From NCBI GenBank assembly GCA_017625725.1, contig JAGAKH010000023.1, positions 1 to 64,000 on the forward strand: 64,000 bases of DNA, written 5' to 3'. The stretch comes from Bacteroidales bacterium (GTDB taxonomy: Bacteria > Bacteroidota > Bacteroidia > Bacteroidales > UBA932). The notes beneath the pieces are model-generated. The model did no database searches. It saw only the letters and a program-made list of their open reading frames with translations, and was not told where the DNA came from. Made by a program: the position numbers and the translations under genes. Positions 8,266-18,408 of the stretch are shown here, piece after piece (the first letter of the stretch is position 1; each line of letters opens with the position of its first letter).

Positions 8266-10737
8266 ATGATGAAAAAGTTATTAAATATATTTTCAGTTCT
8301 TGCCGGAATCCTTTTGATTGCATCATGTACCTATGATGATACACTGGTACGAGAGGAAATCGGAAAGGTAGAGGCAGAACTTTCGGAATACGAGCAGAAG
8401 ATTGAAGGTCTTGAAGGCCAGATGTCTTCTCTGACATCGCTGGCAGGCAGCAGTTTCATATCCTATCTTGGAAATGATGAGGCAGGAAACTATGTCATCA
8501 GCTATATGGATAATGGTGGCGAGACAAAGACTCTCACACTTGCTGTGGACGAAGATGTGGTAACAGCTCCTCTCTTCGGTGCCGGAGAATCAGAAGGTTC
8601 TTTATATTGGAGGTACACACCAGATAACGGCAAGACCTGGAATTGGATTCTTGATGCATCAGAGGCAAAGATGCCTGTCGGAGGTGTAGAACCGCAGGTA
8701 GGCATCGATGCTGCCGGCTATTGGACAGTGAACGGGGAACAGGTTGTCGGCTCTGACGGCAAGCCGGTTCTTGCAAACGACGTGTCCAACACGCTCTTCA
8801 GATCCGTTCAATACAATGAGTCTACAGGATATGTGGAATTCACCCTTGTAGACGGGACAACTTTCAATGTCAAGATGTATGAGGCTCTCGATATAGTTTT
8901 CGATGCTCCGTCAATCATCGCCGTTCCGGATCCTGCCGTAACATCTAAGGTGGGATTTACAGTGATAGGCTCTCAGGCTGAGGAAGCAGTGATAGATTAT
9001 TTCACCTCATACAATCTGAATGTAGAGATCGACAGGTATGCCAAGACCATCAATGCGACTCTTGTTTCAGGAGCAGAGGAAGGAAATGTCGTAGTCATGG
9101 TTTCTGCCGGAGAGAACGTCGTTCTTAAGCCATTGTTCTTCACAGCCGGTGAGGCAGTTATCCAGAAACCGGTGTGGGATAACAGATATGGCACAGGTAC
9201 GGAAATCCATCTTCCGGGTGAACTTACAGAATTCGATATTGAAGTGTCACATAATATAGATTATGTGATGTCGATTTCCGAAGATTGCTCTGACTGGCTC
9301 AGGCTTGCTCCTGAAACAAAGGCAGAGATGGTCACTACAAGTCATTCTTTTGTGGCAGATTATTTTGAAAGCACTCTTGGTGCAGACAGAAAGGGAACTA
9401 TTACATTCTACAACAAACTTTACGATGTGACTGTAGAAGTGACCGTCAGACAGACTCCGGTTGTTCCGGTCGGACCTGTCGTGCCTGGACTCTCCACTGG
9501 TGCGGACCTCGTGGCCTTTGCACAGGCTGTCAATGCCGGTGCAAGCACATCACGTTGGCAGAATGAAGCCGGTGAAGTTGTCCTTCTCAATGACATCGAC
9601 CTTACAGGAATGACAGAATGGACTCCGGCAGGAGCAGGAACATCTACCGGAAATCCTGCATATCAGGTAGCAAGTTCTTTCTCAGGTGTCTTCAACGGAC
9701 AGGGATTTGCAATCAAGGGCATAAACTGGACATTCAATATCAAAGATTCCGAGACTCATCTTTTCGGACTTTTCGGTGCAATCAAGGATGCGACGATCAA
9801 GAACCTTGTTCTTGGTGCCGAGGGAGATCAGATTACTGTTGTAGGTGTCAACGATAATGTGATTTCAGTAGGAGCACTTACCGGTTATGCGGAAAACTCG
9901 ACTATCCTCGGAGTGACAAACAACGTCAGTGTCGTTCTTGCAGACAAGAATGCGGAAGTGCCGGGTGATAATCCGAATTCTACCCTTATGTGTCTTGGAG
10001 GTGTAGCCGGCTCAATCAAGGCTCCTATGCTCGTAGGAAGCAAGGATGAACCGGTGAAGAATCTGGGAACAGTAAAGACTGGTGCCATCAGTAATACGGC
10101 AAACGGAGGAACAGGTATGAACGTAGGAGGAATCGTAGCCTTTACAGTAGCTGTAGCAGACGTCGAACTGAAACTTGACTACTGCTATAACTACGGTGAG
10201 GTGAGTGCACCGGCCGGACGAGGTGGTGGACTTGTCGGAACCATCGGAGGAAATACGGGTGAGACAGCCGTAACAATACTGGGAAATTCATACAACTACG
10301 GACTTGTTCAGGACGATATCGTAGGAATGTTCGGTGGCGATACAAACCAGTATGACAGAAAGCGTATGGGCGGTCTTGTAGGTGGAACCGTTACAAACAC
10401 CAAAGGAATCCGCATTGAGTATTGTGAGAACCACGGTAATGTATTTACGATTATAGGTTGCCGTACAGGTGGATTTGTAGGACACAATCAGGCGACCATC
10501 ATCGGATGTGTCAACAAGGGTGTCATCCTCGGAAATGTCAACGCAGAAGGACATGGACCAGGATGGGCGTGCGGTTTCAACGGAGCCAAGGAACTTATCA
10601 CTTCTTGTGCAATGGGTGGAAAGGTAGGAGATTGGGATACATACAAGAATGATCCGTCATCAGCTCCGGCGGCAACAGTGGACAATGCCGTTGCATATAA
10701 GAATTCTGAACGATTTGACCCTACCGTCAACTTCTAA
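8266..10737 (+). CDS. GLUG-repeat surface lipoprotein with DUF4988-type N-terminus and BACON-like domain
   Basis: This 823-residue lipoprotein (lipobox cysteine 21; start at MM, second ATG 8269) has the same layout as its neighbours. A coiled coil (about 24-60) leads into a DUF4988-type domain with the YWTVNGE motif, then a BACON/Ig-like segment at about 310-400 ending in VTVRQTP, then GLUG-like repeats from about 410 to the C-terminus. The repeat region includes the conserved opening ADLVAFAQAVNAG and LLNDIDLTG. No catalytic domain is visible, so a binding or scaffolding role at the cell surface is inferred. It starts 15 nt after the phosphodiester glycosidase gene and closely matches the repeat region of that protein (shared APAGRGGG and GCRTGGFVGHN segments). 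Confidence 0.85.
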   Translation: MMKKLLNIFSVLAGILLIASCTYDDTLVREEIGKVEAELSEYEQKIEGLEGQMSSLTSLAGSSFISYLGNDEAGNYVISYMDNGGETKTLTLAVDEDVVTAPLFGAGESEGSLYWRYTPDNGKTWNWILDASEAKMPVGGVEPQVGIDAAGYWTVNGEQVVGSDGKPVLANDVSNTLFRSVQYNESTGYVEFTLVDGTTFNVKMYEALDIVFDAPSIIAVPDPAVTSKVGFTVIGSQAEEAVIDYFTSYNLNVEIDRYAKTINATLVSGAEEGNVVVMVSAGENVVLKPLFFTAGEAVIQKPVWDNRYGTGTEIHLPGELTEFDIEVSHNIDYVMSISEDCSDWLRLAPETKAEMVTTSHSFVADYFESTLGADRKGTITFYNKLYDVTVEVTVRQTPVVPVGPVVPGLSTGADLVAFAQAVNAGASTSRWQNEAGEVVLLNDIDLTGMTEWTPAGAGTSTGNPAYQVASSFSGVFNGQGFAIKGINWTFNIKDSETHLFGLFGAIKDATIKNLVLGAEGDQITVVGVNDNVISVGALTGYAENSTILGVTNNVSVVLADKNAEVPGDNPNSTLMCLGGVAGSIKAPMLVGSKDEPVKNLGTVKTGAISNTANGGTGMNVGGIVAFTVAVADVELKLDYCYNYGEVSAPAGRGGGLVGTIGGNTGETAVTILGNSYNYGLVQDDIVGMFGGDTNQYDRKRMGGLVGGTVTNTKGIRIEYCENHGNVFTIIGCRTGGFVGHNQATIIGCVNKGVILGNVNAEGHGPGWACGFNGAKELITSCAMGGKVGDWDTYKNDPSSAPAATVDNAVAYKNSERFDPTVNF

Positions 10738-10749
10738 ATATCGTTTGTT

Positions 10750-13700
10750 ATGAAGAGAATATTCAAATATATCATGCTTGCGTTCATCGTATCTATGGCG
10801 GCAGCCTGTACATTCGATGACTCGCAGCTGAAAGGTCAGCTTGATGATATCAAGGACCGAATTGAGAGGCTTCAGGGCCGTATTGATGCTGTAAATGTGC
10901 AGCTCAAGTCCTTGAATGCACTTACATCAGGAAATGCAATCACTTCCGTAGAAAAGAATTCGGAAGGCAAGTATGTGATTACATACAAGAACAATAACAA
11001 CGAGGAGAAGGCTGTAGTCATTGCTGCCATGGACCAGATGGTCAACGTTCCTCTCCTCGGAGTAGAACTGGATTCACAGAACAATCTTTACTATTGGACT
11101 GTCACCGTGGATGGTGAAAAGACCTTCCTCATGAATGATGGTGAAAAGGTGCCGGTCAGCGGATACACGCCTAAGGTTTCTGTTGATGCCGATGGCTACT
11201 GGACAGTGAACGGGGAAAGGGTGAATGATGCCAATGGTCTTCCTATCGAGGCTAATGATGGCGAGAGCTGTGTATTCAAGGCCGTCGAGAAGAACGAGAA
11301 AGGTGATCTGGTGATCACTCAGGGTAATGGAAAAGTTATCACACTTCCTGTGCAGCAGGTGCTTAATCTGACACTTTCAGCAACAATCAACACTACTGTT
11401 GTAAATCTGGACCAGGCTTTGGAGATTGCATACGGAGTTTCCGGGGCAAATTCTGCAGATGCAATGGTGGCGGTTGCTGAAGCAGTTGGAGTAAATGCTG
11501 TGATAGACCGCAAGAAAGGAGTCATTACAGTTACATTCCCAGAAGGTTTCACTTCCGGTTACATGATAGCACTTGCAAATGACTTTGCCGGTCATACAGT
11601 CCTTCGTCCGATCTTCTTTGAAAAGGCAAAGAGCGACAAGATAGAGATCAGGACAGCAGAAGAACTTGTGGCATTTGCATCTGATGTAAATGCGATGACA
11701 GGAGCAGAAAAAATGAAGGTATTCCTTATGAATGACATCGACATGAAGGATGTCACTGCTTGGACTCCTATCGGAAACGGTAAGTTCGTCGGATCTGTTT
11801 CAGGCGGAAATAAGCATGTCTCAACATATGAGGGTGCTGCATTCATGGGTACATTCGACGGTCAGGGATACAGCATCAGGAACCTCAAGCTTGTCGCTGA
11901 CCTAAGTGCAGACCAGACAGCATACGGTCTTTTCGGAGTCCTTGACGGCGCTACAGTCAAGAACCTCACAATCGGAGCGCCGGAGGGAGACTCAAGTGAA
12001 CTTTCATTCCATTCTGCAAACGGATCGGATGTGGGTGTGATTGCCGGTGCTGTGATGTCCTCAACTATCGAAAACTGCGTGAACTATGCTCCAATGCATG
12101 CAAGGGGAACAGGTGTTGATAAAGTCCGTGCCACAATGGGTGCATTCGCTGGATTTGTATATGCAGACGAAGAGAAGGGCGGTTCAGTACTGAAGGATCT
12201 TGTCAACTACGGTTCTATCAAGGCTGAAGGAGACAAGAACACCCAGAACGGAGCCACTTCAGTAATGGCGGCAGGTATTGCCGGTATTACAAACGGTACC
12301 ACTAACATTACGACAGTACGCAACTATGTCGTCAACTGTATAAACTACGGTGACATGACTTCGTCGGTTCCTCGTACATCGGGAATCATCGCAGCTGTCA
12401 ACCAGTTCACTGACGTTGAGCGTTGCAAGAACTACGGTAACCAGATCAATAGCAATGCCGGTACACGCGTAGGTATGATTACAGCCACAATGACCTTCCG
12501 CACTATGCTTAAGGACTGTGAGAACCACGGTGACGCCATAATGACAGGAGGATCAGGTGCTCAGGTCGGAGGTCTTGTATGTCTTCTTAACTCCAATACC
12601 GAGTGCGTCATCAGCGGTGGCGGTAACTACGGTAAGATCATCAGTGATGTAGCTGCTTCTCCGAGCGGTTACAAGGGAACTCTTGTTGCCAACTTCAGCA
12701 AGTTCGAAAAGGTTGAGAATGTCGTTGCCGGCGGTAGCGTAGGTACATACAACGGCGGTGAGTACGTGATGGAGACCATCACTGAAGACAACTACATGGA
12801 CTATATCGGTAAGTATAGCGCTACAAATGCAGAGAAGATCACCAACATCATCTTCCAGGGGGAGGACGTACCTGTTCCAGGTATCGCTACTGCTCAGGAT
12901 ATGGTTGACTTTGCTGCTGCCGTGAACTCCGGTGCTTCAATCGAGAAATGGCAGGATGCTCAGGGAGCTGTTGTTCTCCTGAACGACATCGATATGAAGG
13001 ATATCGCTTCATGGACCCCTATCGGAAACGGTAAGTTCAATGGTTCTGTGACAGGCGGAAACAGCCATGTCTCTACATACGAGGGTGCAGCATTCACCGG
13101 CGTATTTGACGGAAAGGGATATAGCATCAGGAACCTCAAGCTGGTCGCTGACCTTACAGCAGACCAGACAGCATACGGTCTGTTCGGTATCCTTGACGGT
13201 GCTACAGTGAAGAACCTCACAATCGGTGCTCCTGAGGGAGATTCATCTGAGCTTTCATTCCATTCGGCAAACGGATCGGATGTAGGTGTTATCGCCGGAG
13301 CAGTCATGTCTTCGACTATCGAGAACTGCGTGAACTATGCTCCGATGCATGCAAGAGGAACAGGCGTGGATAACGTCCGTGCCACAATGGGTGCATTCGG
13401 CGGATTCATCTATGCAGATGAGACTAAGGGCGGTTCTGTATTGAAGGACCTTGTCAACTACGGTACAATCACAGCAGAAGGTGACAAGAACACCAAGAAC
13501 GGAGCTACTTCAGTAATGGCGGCCGGTATCGCCGGAATCACAAATGGTACCACAACCATCACTTCTGTACGTAATCTTGTTTATAATTGCGTGAACTACG
13601 GAGAGATGACATCGTCGGTTCCACGTACTTCCGGAATTGTCTCAGCAGTCAACCAGTATACCGATGTAGAGCTCTGTAAGAACTATGGTGACCAGACCAA

Positions 13701-16239
13701 CAGCAATGCCGGTACACGAGTAGGTATGATCACTGCCATCATGGCCAATTACACTTCATTGAAGGATTGTGAGAACTATGGTGACGCCATAATGACAGGA
13801 GGATCCGGTGCTCAGGTAGGAGGTCTTGTGTGTCTGCTCAACCATGCTTCATGTTCAGTCACCGGTGGTGGAAACTACGGAAACGTCATAAGTGATGTAG
13901 CTTCGCCTCAGACCGGTTACAAGGGACTCCTTGTGGCAAACTTCAGCAAGTTCGAGAAGGTCGACAATGTTGTTGCAGGCGGAGGCCTCGGAACCTATAA
14001 CGGCGGCAATTATGTAATGGAGGCAATCACTTCCGATAATTATATGACCTATATCGGAAGGTATTCATCTGCAAGCAAGATCACCAATATCATCTTCAAC
14101 GGACCTGCAGAGGAGACTCCTGGTATCAGTACAGCTCAGGATCTCGTTGACTTTGCTGCTGCAGTAAACTCAGGTGCTTCGATCGAGAAGTGGCAGGCTA
14201 AGGACGGAGGAGTAAACCTCCTTGCCGACATCGACCTTTCATCAGTAGAGAACTGGGTTCCTATCGGAAACGCAAAATGTGCTGCCGGTGCTGCAGATCC
14301 AGTGATCGAAGGCAAAGCATGGACTGGCAAGTTCGACGGAAACGGACGCAAGATCAGCGGTCTTAAGATGGTTGCCGCAGGTACAGAGGATGGAGCACAT
14401 TACGGACTCTTCGGAGTCCTCGCTCCAGGTGCCCTCGTACAGAACTTCATCATCGATTCTTCATGCTCTCTTGAGGTCACTTCATCAGCTGTGACAGCAA
14501 ACGGAGTCCTTGCAGGATATGTTTACGATGCAACCGTACGTGACGTGACCAGCTATGCTCCTATGACATTCAAGGGTCAGGCCGGAGACAAGAAGTTCAT
14601 GAGTATGGCTCTTGTAGGCCAGATGTACTGCGAGAAGGAAGGCGTGGTGATGGACAGCTGCCATAACTATGGCGAGATCGTGGCAGAGAACACCGTAAAC
14701 CTTCAGGCAGGTGCTACAGCATACCATATAGCAGGTCTCGTAGGATTCGCTCACGCGCTCAGCGGAGCTCCTGTGATGACTACGATTTCAGACTGCTCTA
14801 ACTATGGTAACATGACCTCAGCTACTGCACGTACTTCAGGTATCGTTGCAGCCTGCAACAGGAACGTCCAGCTGAGCAACTGCGTAAACCATGGAGATCA
14901 GTTCAATACATTCCCTAAGCAGGGCGGCGGACGTCTCGGAAACATCACATGCAACATCACTGCAGGATGTTCGATGACAGGATGCATCAACTATGGTGAC
15001 CTCATCTCGACAACAGGTGCACGTTCAGGAGGTATCGCATCCCTTACCAATACAGCCGTATTCGAGAACTGTGCGAACTATGGCGAGATTCTCTCTGATG
15101 ACGCTAACCGCGGACTCTTCTGGGGATATAACGGTTCCGTACATACATGGAAGAACTGTGTTGCCGGCGGTAAGGTCGGAACATACAACAACGGCTCTCC
15201 AGTGTATGATTCTTATACAGAAGAAAATAAGGTCAAGTACCTCGGCGTATTCAAGGCGGGAGTAGACTCAGTACTTGAAAACATTACCTATCAGCTTGGT
15301 ACAACTCAGCCTGGTGCCGGTGAAGGCGAGGCTGAACTCAGCATTCTCTTTATCGGAAACAGCTTCACCAAGGATGCGGTAGAGCACCTTCCAGGCCTCC
15401 TCAAGGCAGCTGGCCTTGACAAGGTCCAGCTCACTCACATGTACTATGGAGGACGTCTCGTGTCTGAGTACTATGCAGGCTGGAGCACATCAAGCGACTA
15501 TAAGTGCTATGAGTGTGGCCCTGGCGCGACAACATGGACAGAAACAACAGGTAAGACTCTCAAGCAAGTGGCTGAAAGCCGCAGCTGGGACATCATCACC
15601 ATCCAGGAGCATACAGGCAACGCTGCAGCATGGAAATGGAATTCTACTGCACAGACCAACCTCCAGGGCATGATCAACAGCGCGAAGGCAACCCAGACAG
15701 GTGCAATGCCTAAGTTCTACTACATCATGTCACAGGCATACTTCAACATGGGCAAGATCGGAAGCGGCTCGCAGCCTTCGATAACCTGGACAGACCAGGC
15801 GGGTATGTGGGAAGTGATTGCAGCCTTCGGAAAGAACGTGATGGCCAATGTGTCGTTCGACGGCATCATCTCTACAGGTGTGATGCTCCAGAACCTCCGT
15901 ACATCTCCTCTTGACAACGAGATGAACCTTACACGTGATGGATATCATATGGACAACGGAATCTCACGTTATGGTGCAGCATGCACAGTGTTCGAGTCTC
16001 TCATTACTCCAAAGTATGGAATCAAGCTTGACGGCAATTCATACCGTTATGCTGTGGAGAATACCAGCACTTCAGCTTACTGTACTCCGGTGACCGATGC
16101 AAACGCACCTGTAGCCCTCAAGGCGGCGAGGTATGCGATCGAGAATCCATATGAAGTGACCGACATGTCTGATGTCAAGGAAGATCTTCCTGGCAACAGC
16201 ATCGGAGATGTGGACTATGAAGAAGGAAGCAAAGAATAA
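10750..16239 (+). CDS. Giant GLUG-repeat lipoprotein with three repeat modules and C-terminal SGNH/DUF4886 hydrolase domain
   Basis: This 1829-residue surface lipoprotein (cysteine 20) begins with a coiled coil (about 24-60) and a DUF4988-type domain (to about 297). Three GLUG modules follow, starting near residues 298, 711 and 1125. Modules 1 and 2 are nearly identical over long stretches; module 3 is diverged and resembles the module in the next gene. From about residue 1528 there is an SGNH-fold domain of the DUF4886 type: FIGNSFT with the probable nucleophile Ser1538, and TRDGYHMD with probable Asp1730 and His1733. Such folds usually remove ester groups (for example acetyl) from glycans. 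The substrate is not evident. It lies 12 nt after the previous gene and 11 nt before the next, in the same operon. Confidence 0.88.
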   Translation: MKRIFKYIMLAFIVSMAAACTFDDSQLKGQLDDIKDRIERLQGRIDAVNVQLKSLNALTSGNAITSVEKNSEGKYVITYKNNNNEEKAVVIAAMDQMVNVPLLGVELDSQNNLYYWTVTVDGEKTFLMNDGEKVPVSGYTPKVSVDADGYWTVNGERVNDANGLPIEANDGESCVFKAVEKNEKGDLVITQGNGKVITLPVQQVLNLTLSATINTTVVNLDQALEIAYGVSGANSADAMVAVAEAVGVNAVIDRKKGVITVTFPEGFTSGYMIALANDFAGHTVLRPIFFEKAKSDKIEIRTAEELVAFASDVNAMTGAEKMKVFLMNDIDMKDVTAWTPIGNGKFVGSVSGGNKHVSTYEGAAFMGTFDGQGYSIRNLKLVADLSADQTAYGLFGVLDGATVKNLTIGAPEGDSSELSFHSANGSDVGVIAGAVMSSTIENCVNYAPMHARGTGVDKVRATMGAFAGFVYADEEKGGSVLKDLVNYGSIKAEGDKNTQNGATSVMAAGIAGITNGTTNITTVRNYVVNCINYGDMTSSVPRTSGIIAAVNQFTDVERCKNYGNQINSNAGTRVGMITATMTFRTMLKDCENHGDAIMTGGSGAQVGGLVCLLNSNTECVISGGGNYGKIISDVAASPSGYKGTLVANFSKFEKVENVVAGGSVGTYNGGEYVMETITEDNYMDYIGKYSATNAEKITNIIFQGEDVPVPGIATAQDMVDFAAAVNSGASIEKWQDAQGAVVLLNDIDMKDIASWTPIGNGKFNGSVTGGNSHVSTYEGAAFTGVFDGKGYSIRNLKLVADLTADQTAYGLFGILDGATVKNLTIGAPEGDSSELSFHSANGSDVGVIAGAVMSSTIENCVNYAPMHARGTGVDNVRATMGAFGGFIYADETKGGSVLKDLVNYGTITAEGDKNTKNGATSVMAAGIAGITNGTTTITSVRNLVYNCVNYGEMTSSVPRTSGIVSAVNQYTDVELCKNYGDQTNSNAGTRVGMITAIMANYTSLKDCENYGDAIMTGGSGAQVGGLVCLLNHASCSVTGGGNYGNVISDVASPQTGYKGLLVANFSKFEKVDNVVAGGGLGTYNGGNYVMEAITSDNYMTYIGRYSSASKITNIIFNGPAEETPGISTAQDLVDFAAAVNSGASIEKWQAKDGGVNLLADIDLSSVENWVPIGNAKCAAGAADPVIEGKAWTGKFDGNGRKISGLKMVAAGTEDGAHYGLFGVLAPGALVQNFIIDSSCSLEVTSSAVTANGVLAGYVYDATVRDVTSYAPMTFKGQAGDKKFMSMALVGQMYCEKEGVVMDSCHNYGEIVAENTVNLQAGATAYHIAGLVGFAHALSGAPVMTTISDCSNYGNMTSATARTSGIVAACNRNVQLSNCVNHGDQFNTFPKQGGGRLGNITCNITAGCSMTGCINYGDLISTTGARSGGIASLTNTAVFENCANYGEILSDDANRGLFWGYNGSVHTWKNCVAGGKVGTYNNGSPVYDSYTEENKVKYLGVFKAGVDSVLENITYQLGTTQPGAGEGEAELSILFIGNSFTKDAVEHLPGLLKAAGLDKVQLTHMYYGGRLVSEYYAGWSTSSDYKCYECGPGATTWTETTGKTLKQVAESRSWDIITIQEHTGNAAAWKWNSTAQTNLQGMINSAKATQTGAMPKFYYIMSQAYFNMGKIGSGSQPSITWTDQAGMWEVIAAFGKNVMANVSFDGIISTGVMLQNLRTSPLDNEMNLTRDGYHMDNGISRYGAACTVFESLITPKYGIKLDGNSYRYAVENTSTSAYCTPVTDANAPVALKAARYAIENPYEVTDMSDVKEDLPGNSIGDVDYEEGSKE
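11641..14121 (+). repeat. Tandem in-frame duplication of a ~1.24 kb GLUG module
   Basis: Two consecutive copies, about 11641-12879 and 12880-14121, encode modules 1 and 2 of the 1829-residue lipoprotein. Protein identity is unbroken over runs such as the segment from NLTIGAPEGD to YAPMHARGTGVD, while the DNA differs mainly at third codon positions. The duplication is therefore not brand new or has been kept under protein-level selection. A third, much more diverged copy follows at about 14122-15300 with a similar period. The high similarity makes the region prone to copy-number change by recombination and to assembly error. Confidence 0.85.
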
Positions 16240-16250
16240 TCGACAGCGTT

Positions 16251-18317
16251 ATGAGAAACAGAATATTTTCCATCATGGCCGGCCTGCTCGTGATAGCAGG
16301 ATGTGCCAAGGAGGTTGCTCCAGAGCACTCTCCAGCAGATTATGACTTCCTTGTCCTGAAAGCGGACTGGGCAGATCTCACAAAGACTGATATGAATGAG
16401 GGAAACAGCACCTGGGAGGCAGGTGACAAGATCACTGTCGTGTATGACGGAGCGGCATATGAGTATGTAGCCGAGTCGGCAGGTGAGACAACCACATTCA
16501 CAAGTACTGCAGGTATAGCATCATACGATCCTGCAAAGTCCCTCGTGGCATATTATCCTGCAACAGACGTTGCAGGAACAATAAAGGTGGAGTCTGAGAA
16601 GGCTCTCACATTCAAGGAAGGAACACAGACAAACACATCTTGTGCACCGCTTGTGGGAACACCGAAGGATGACAACCTCCAGAACGGTGCCCTCAGCGTT
16701 GTGTTCAGCAATGTGTTCTCGGTTCTCGAGCTCCGCATCGATGCGGGTGAGCTTGCCGGAACAGCAAAGTCAATCAAGGTCGAGCCGGCTTCAGCTGAAG
16801 ATTTTGAGGGATACCTCAGCTTCACCGGAACAGTGGACCCTGTGACTCTTGCAGTGACTCCGGCGGAGAACGGAACAGGCAACAGCATCACCCTCAATCT
16901 TCCTGAGAATACAGATCCTAAGCAGGCTATGACACTCAAGTTCCCAGTCGGCCGTTTCTCGACTGCCAGCGGACTCAAGGTCACCTTCACTACCAGCGAA
17001 GGAACATATTCAAGAAGCGTCTACAAGACAGGCGTGACTTCATATGTGCAGAAGGGTGATAAATTCTACGCACGACATTTGGCAAAGCCAATGTATGCGT
17101 TTGCAAATGCAGGCGGTATCGCTACCGCTGAGGACCTTATTGCCTTTGCCGCAGCAGTAAATGCAGGCGAGAGTATTGTCAACTGGATGAATGCAGACGG
17201 AAAGGTTGTCCTTCTGAATGACATTGACATGTCTTCTGTTACTTCATGGACTCCAATCGGAGCATCTGCATTCTCTTGGGCAAGCAATGCTCTTTCTCTT
17301 ACTTCAGGAAAGATGTTCACAGGTTACTTCGACGGACAGGGATACAAGCTCAAGAACTTCAAGATGGTGTGTGACAATGCTACAACAGGCGGAGCATGGG
17401 GACTCTTCGGAGGTCTAGGTGCAGGTGCAGTTGTTGAGAACATCGTATTCGACGAGACTTGTTCTCTTGAAGTGAAGGCAACAGCACCGACAGATTGTGG
17501 AGTGATTGCTGGAATGATCTGGGATGCCAAGGTCCGCAACATCACCAACAATGCTGCCATGAAATTCGACGGAAACGGTGGCGACAACAAGAGAATGACT
17601 ATGGCAGTTGTAGGAATGGCATTCGCGGAGACAGACAGTACTGTCATCAGCAAGGTCATCAACAACGGCAAAATAGTGGCTGCAGCAGGTGGTAACACCA
17701 AGAATGGCGGTACGGCAGTGCAGGTTGCCGGTATCTTAGGATTCGGCACCAACCATCTGAACAGTTCTGATATCGTTGCGGTTCTTGACTGTGTGAACAA
17801 GGGAGACATCGAGTCTGCCACTGCACGTGCTTCGGGTCTTGTTGCGGCCTGCAACAGATATACCCACGTACGTGGATGTGATAATTATGGAGACAATCTG
17901 AATACATTCAAGACATCAGGTGGTGCTCGTCTTGGTAACATCACATGTATTACGGGAGCGGGTTCTGCCATATACAATTCAAGGAACTTCGGTGACCTGA
18001 TCTCTACTACTACCGGTGCTGTGGGTGGTGTGCTTTGTCTTGTCAATTCTGATGATAATGTCCTGGATGGTGTTGAAACATACGGAAGAGTAATTTCTGA
18101 CAAGGCCAATAATTCTTATAAGGGATCTTTCTTCGGCCAGTGCTCGAAGAAGGCTACAATAAGGAATTGTGTCTGCGGAGGTACTGTAGGTATGTACAAC
18201 GGCGGAACTTATGACGTGGTGGAAGTCAATGCAGACAACTACTTCGACTACATCGGTCAGGTAGGAGCAACCGCTGTCAATGTGACCAAGGAAAACATCA
18301 GGTACGGAAAACTATGA
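16251..18317 (+). CDS. GLUG-repeat lipoprotein with fimbrillin/Mfa-like N-terminal domain
   Basis: This 688-residue lipoprotein (cysteine 18) differs from its neighbours at the front. Instead of the coiled-coil DUF4988 start it has a fimbrillin/Mfa-like region (about 20-280) with the hallmark KTD...WEAGDKI and a VAYYPA segment. From about residue 288 it carries one GLUG module that opens with IATAEDLIAFAAAVNAG and LLNDIDMSS and closely follows module 3 of the preceding protein (shared CSLEV, ARLGNITC and DLISTT segments). This suggests the module was swapped between genes. No enzyme domain is seen, so a structural or binding surface role is inferred. It is the last gene before a strong terminator. 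Confidence 0.8.
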   Translation: MRNRIFSIMAGLLVIAGCAKEVAPEHSPADYDFLVLKADWADLTKTDMNEGNSTWEAGDKITVVYDGAAYEYVAESAGETTTFTSTAGIASYDPAKSLVAYYPATDVAGTIKVESEKALTFKEGTQTNTSCAPLVGTPKDDNLQNGALSVVFSNVFSVLELRIDAGELAGTAKSIKVEPASAEDFEGYLSFTGTVDPVTLAVTPAENGTGNSITLNLPENTDPKQAMTLKFPVGRFSTASGLKVTFTTSEGTYSRSVYKTGVTSYVQKGDKFYARHLAKPMYAFANAGGIATAEDLIAFAAAVNAGESIVNWMNADGKVVLLNDIDMSSVTSWTPIGASAFSWASNALSLTSGKMFTGYFDGQGYKLKNFKMVCDNATTGGAWGLFGGLGAGAVVENIVFDETCSLEVKATAPTDCGVIAGMIWDAKVRNITNNAAMKFDGNGGDNKRMTMAVVGMAFAETDSTVISKVINNGKIVAAAGGNTKNGGTAVQVAGILGFGTNHLNSSDIVAVLDCVNKGDIESATARASGLVAACNRYTHVRGCDNYGDNLNTFKTSGGARLGNITCITGAGSAIYNSRNFGDLISTTTGAVGGVLCLVNSDDNVLDGVETYGRVISDKANNSYKGSFFGQCSKKATIRNCVCGGTVGMYNGGTYDVVEVNADNYFDYIGQVGATAVNVTKENIRYGKL

Positions 18318-18356
18318 TTTTTTCATAGAAGTTGATCAAAAAAAAACAGTAAATTA

Positions 18357-18388
18357 GTGGTCTGTTTCGACGGACCACTTTTTAATTG
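18357..18388 (+). terminator. Rho-independent terminator with TTCG tetraloop
   Basis: A nine-base-pair stem (GTGGTCTGT / ACGGACCAC, one wobble pair) closed by a TTCG tetraloop spans 18357-18378 and is followed by five T residues. It sits 40 nt after the last GLUG gene and 20 nt before the phosphodiesterase gene in the same orientation. It should end or attenuate the susCD-lipoprotein transcript. Confidence 0.85.
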
Positions 18389-18408
18389 ATAACTAATACC
18401 GATTCAAT

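Noticed and set aside
11641..15300. Regular repeats as a CRISPR-like or satellite array
   Set aside because: The period is about 1.24 kb, in frame, and encodes GLUG protein modules.
17324..17854. Long minus-strand reading frame opposite the GLUG lipoprotein
   Set aside because: It is a shadow frame created by the codon bias of the real gene and has low-complexity composition.
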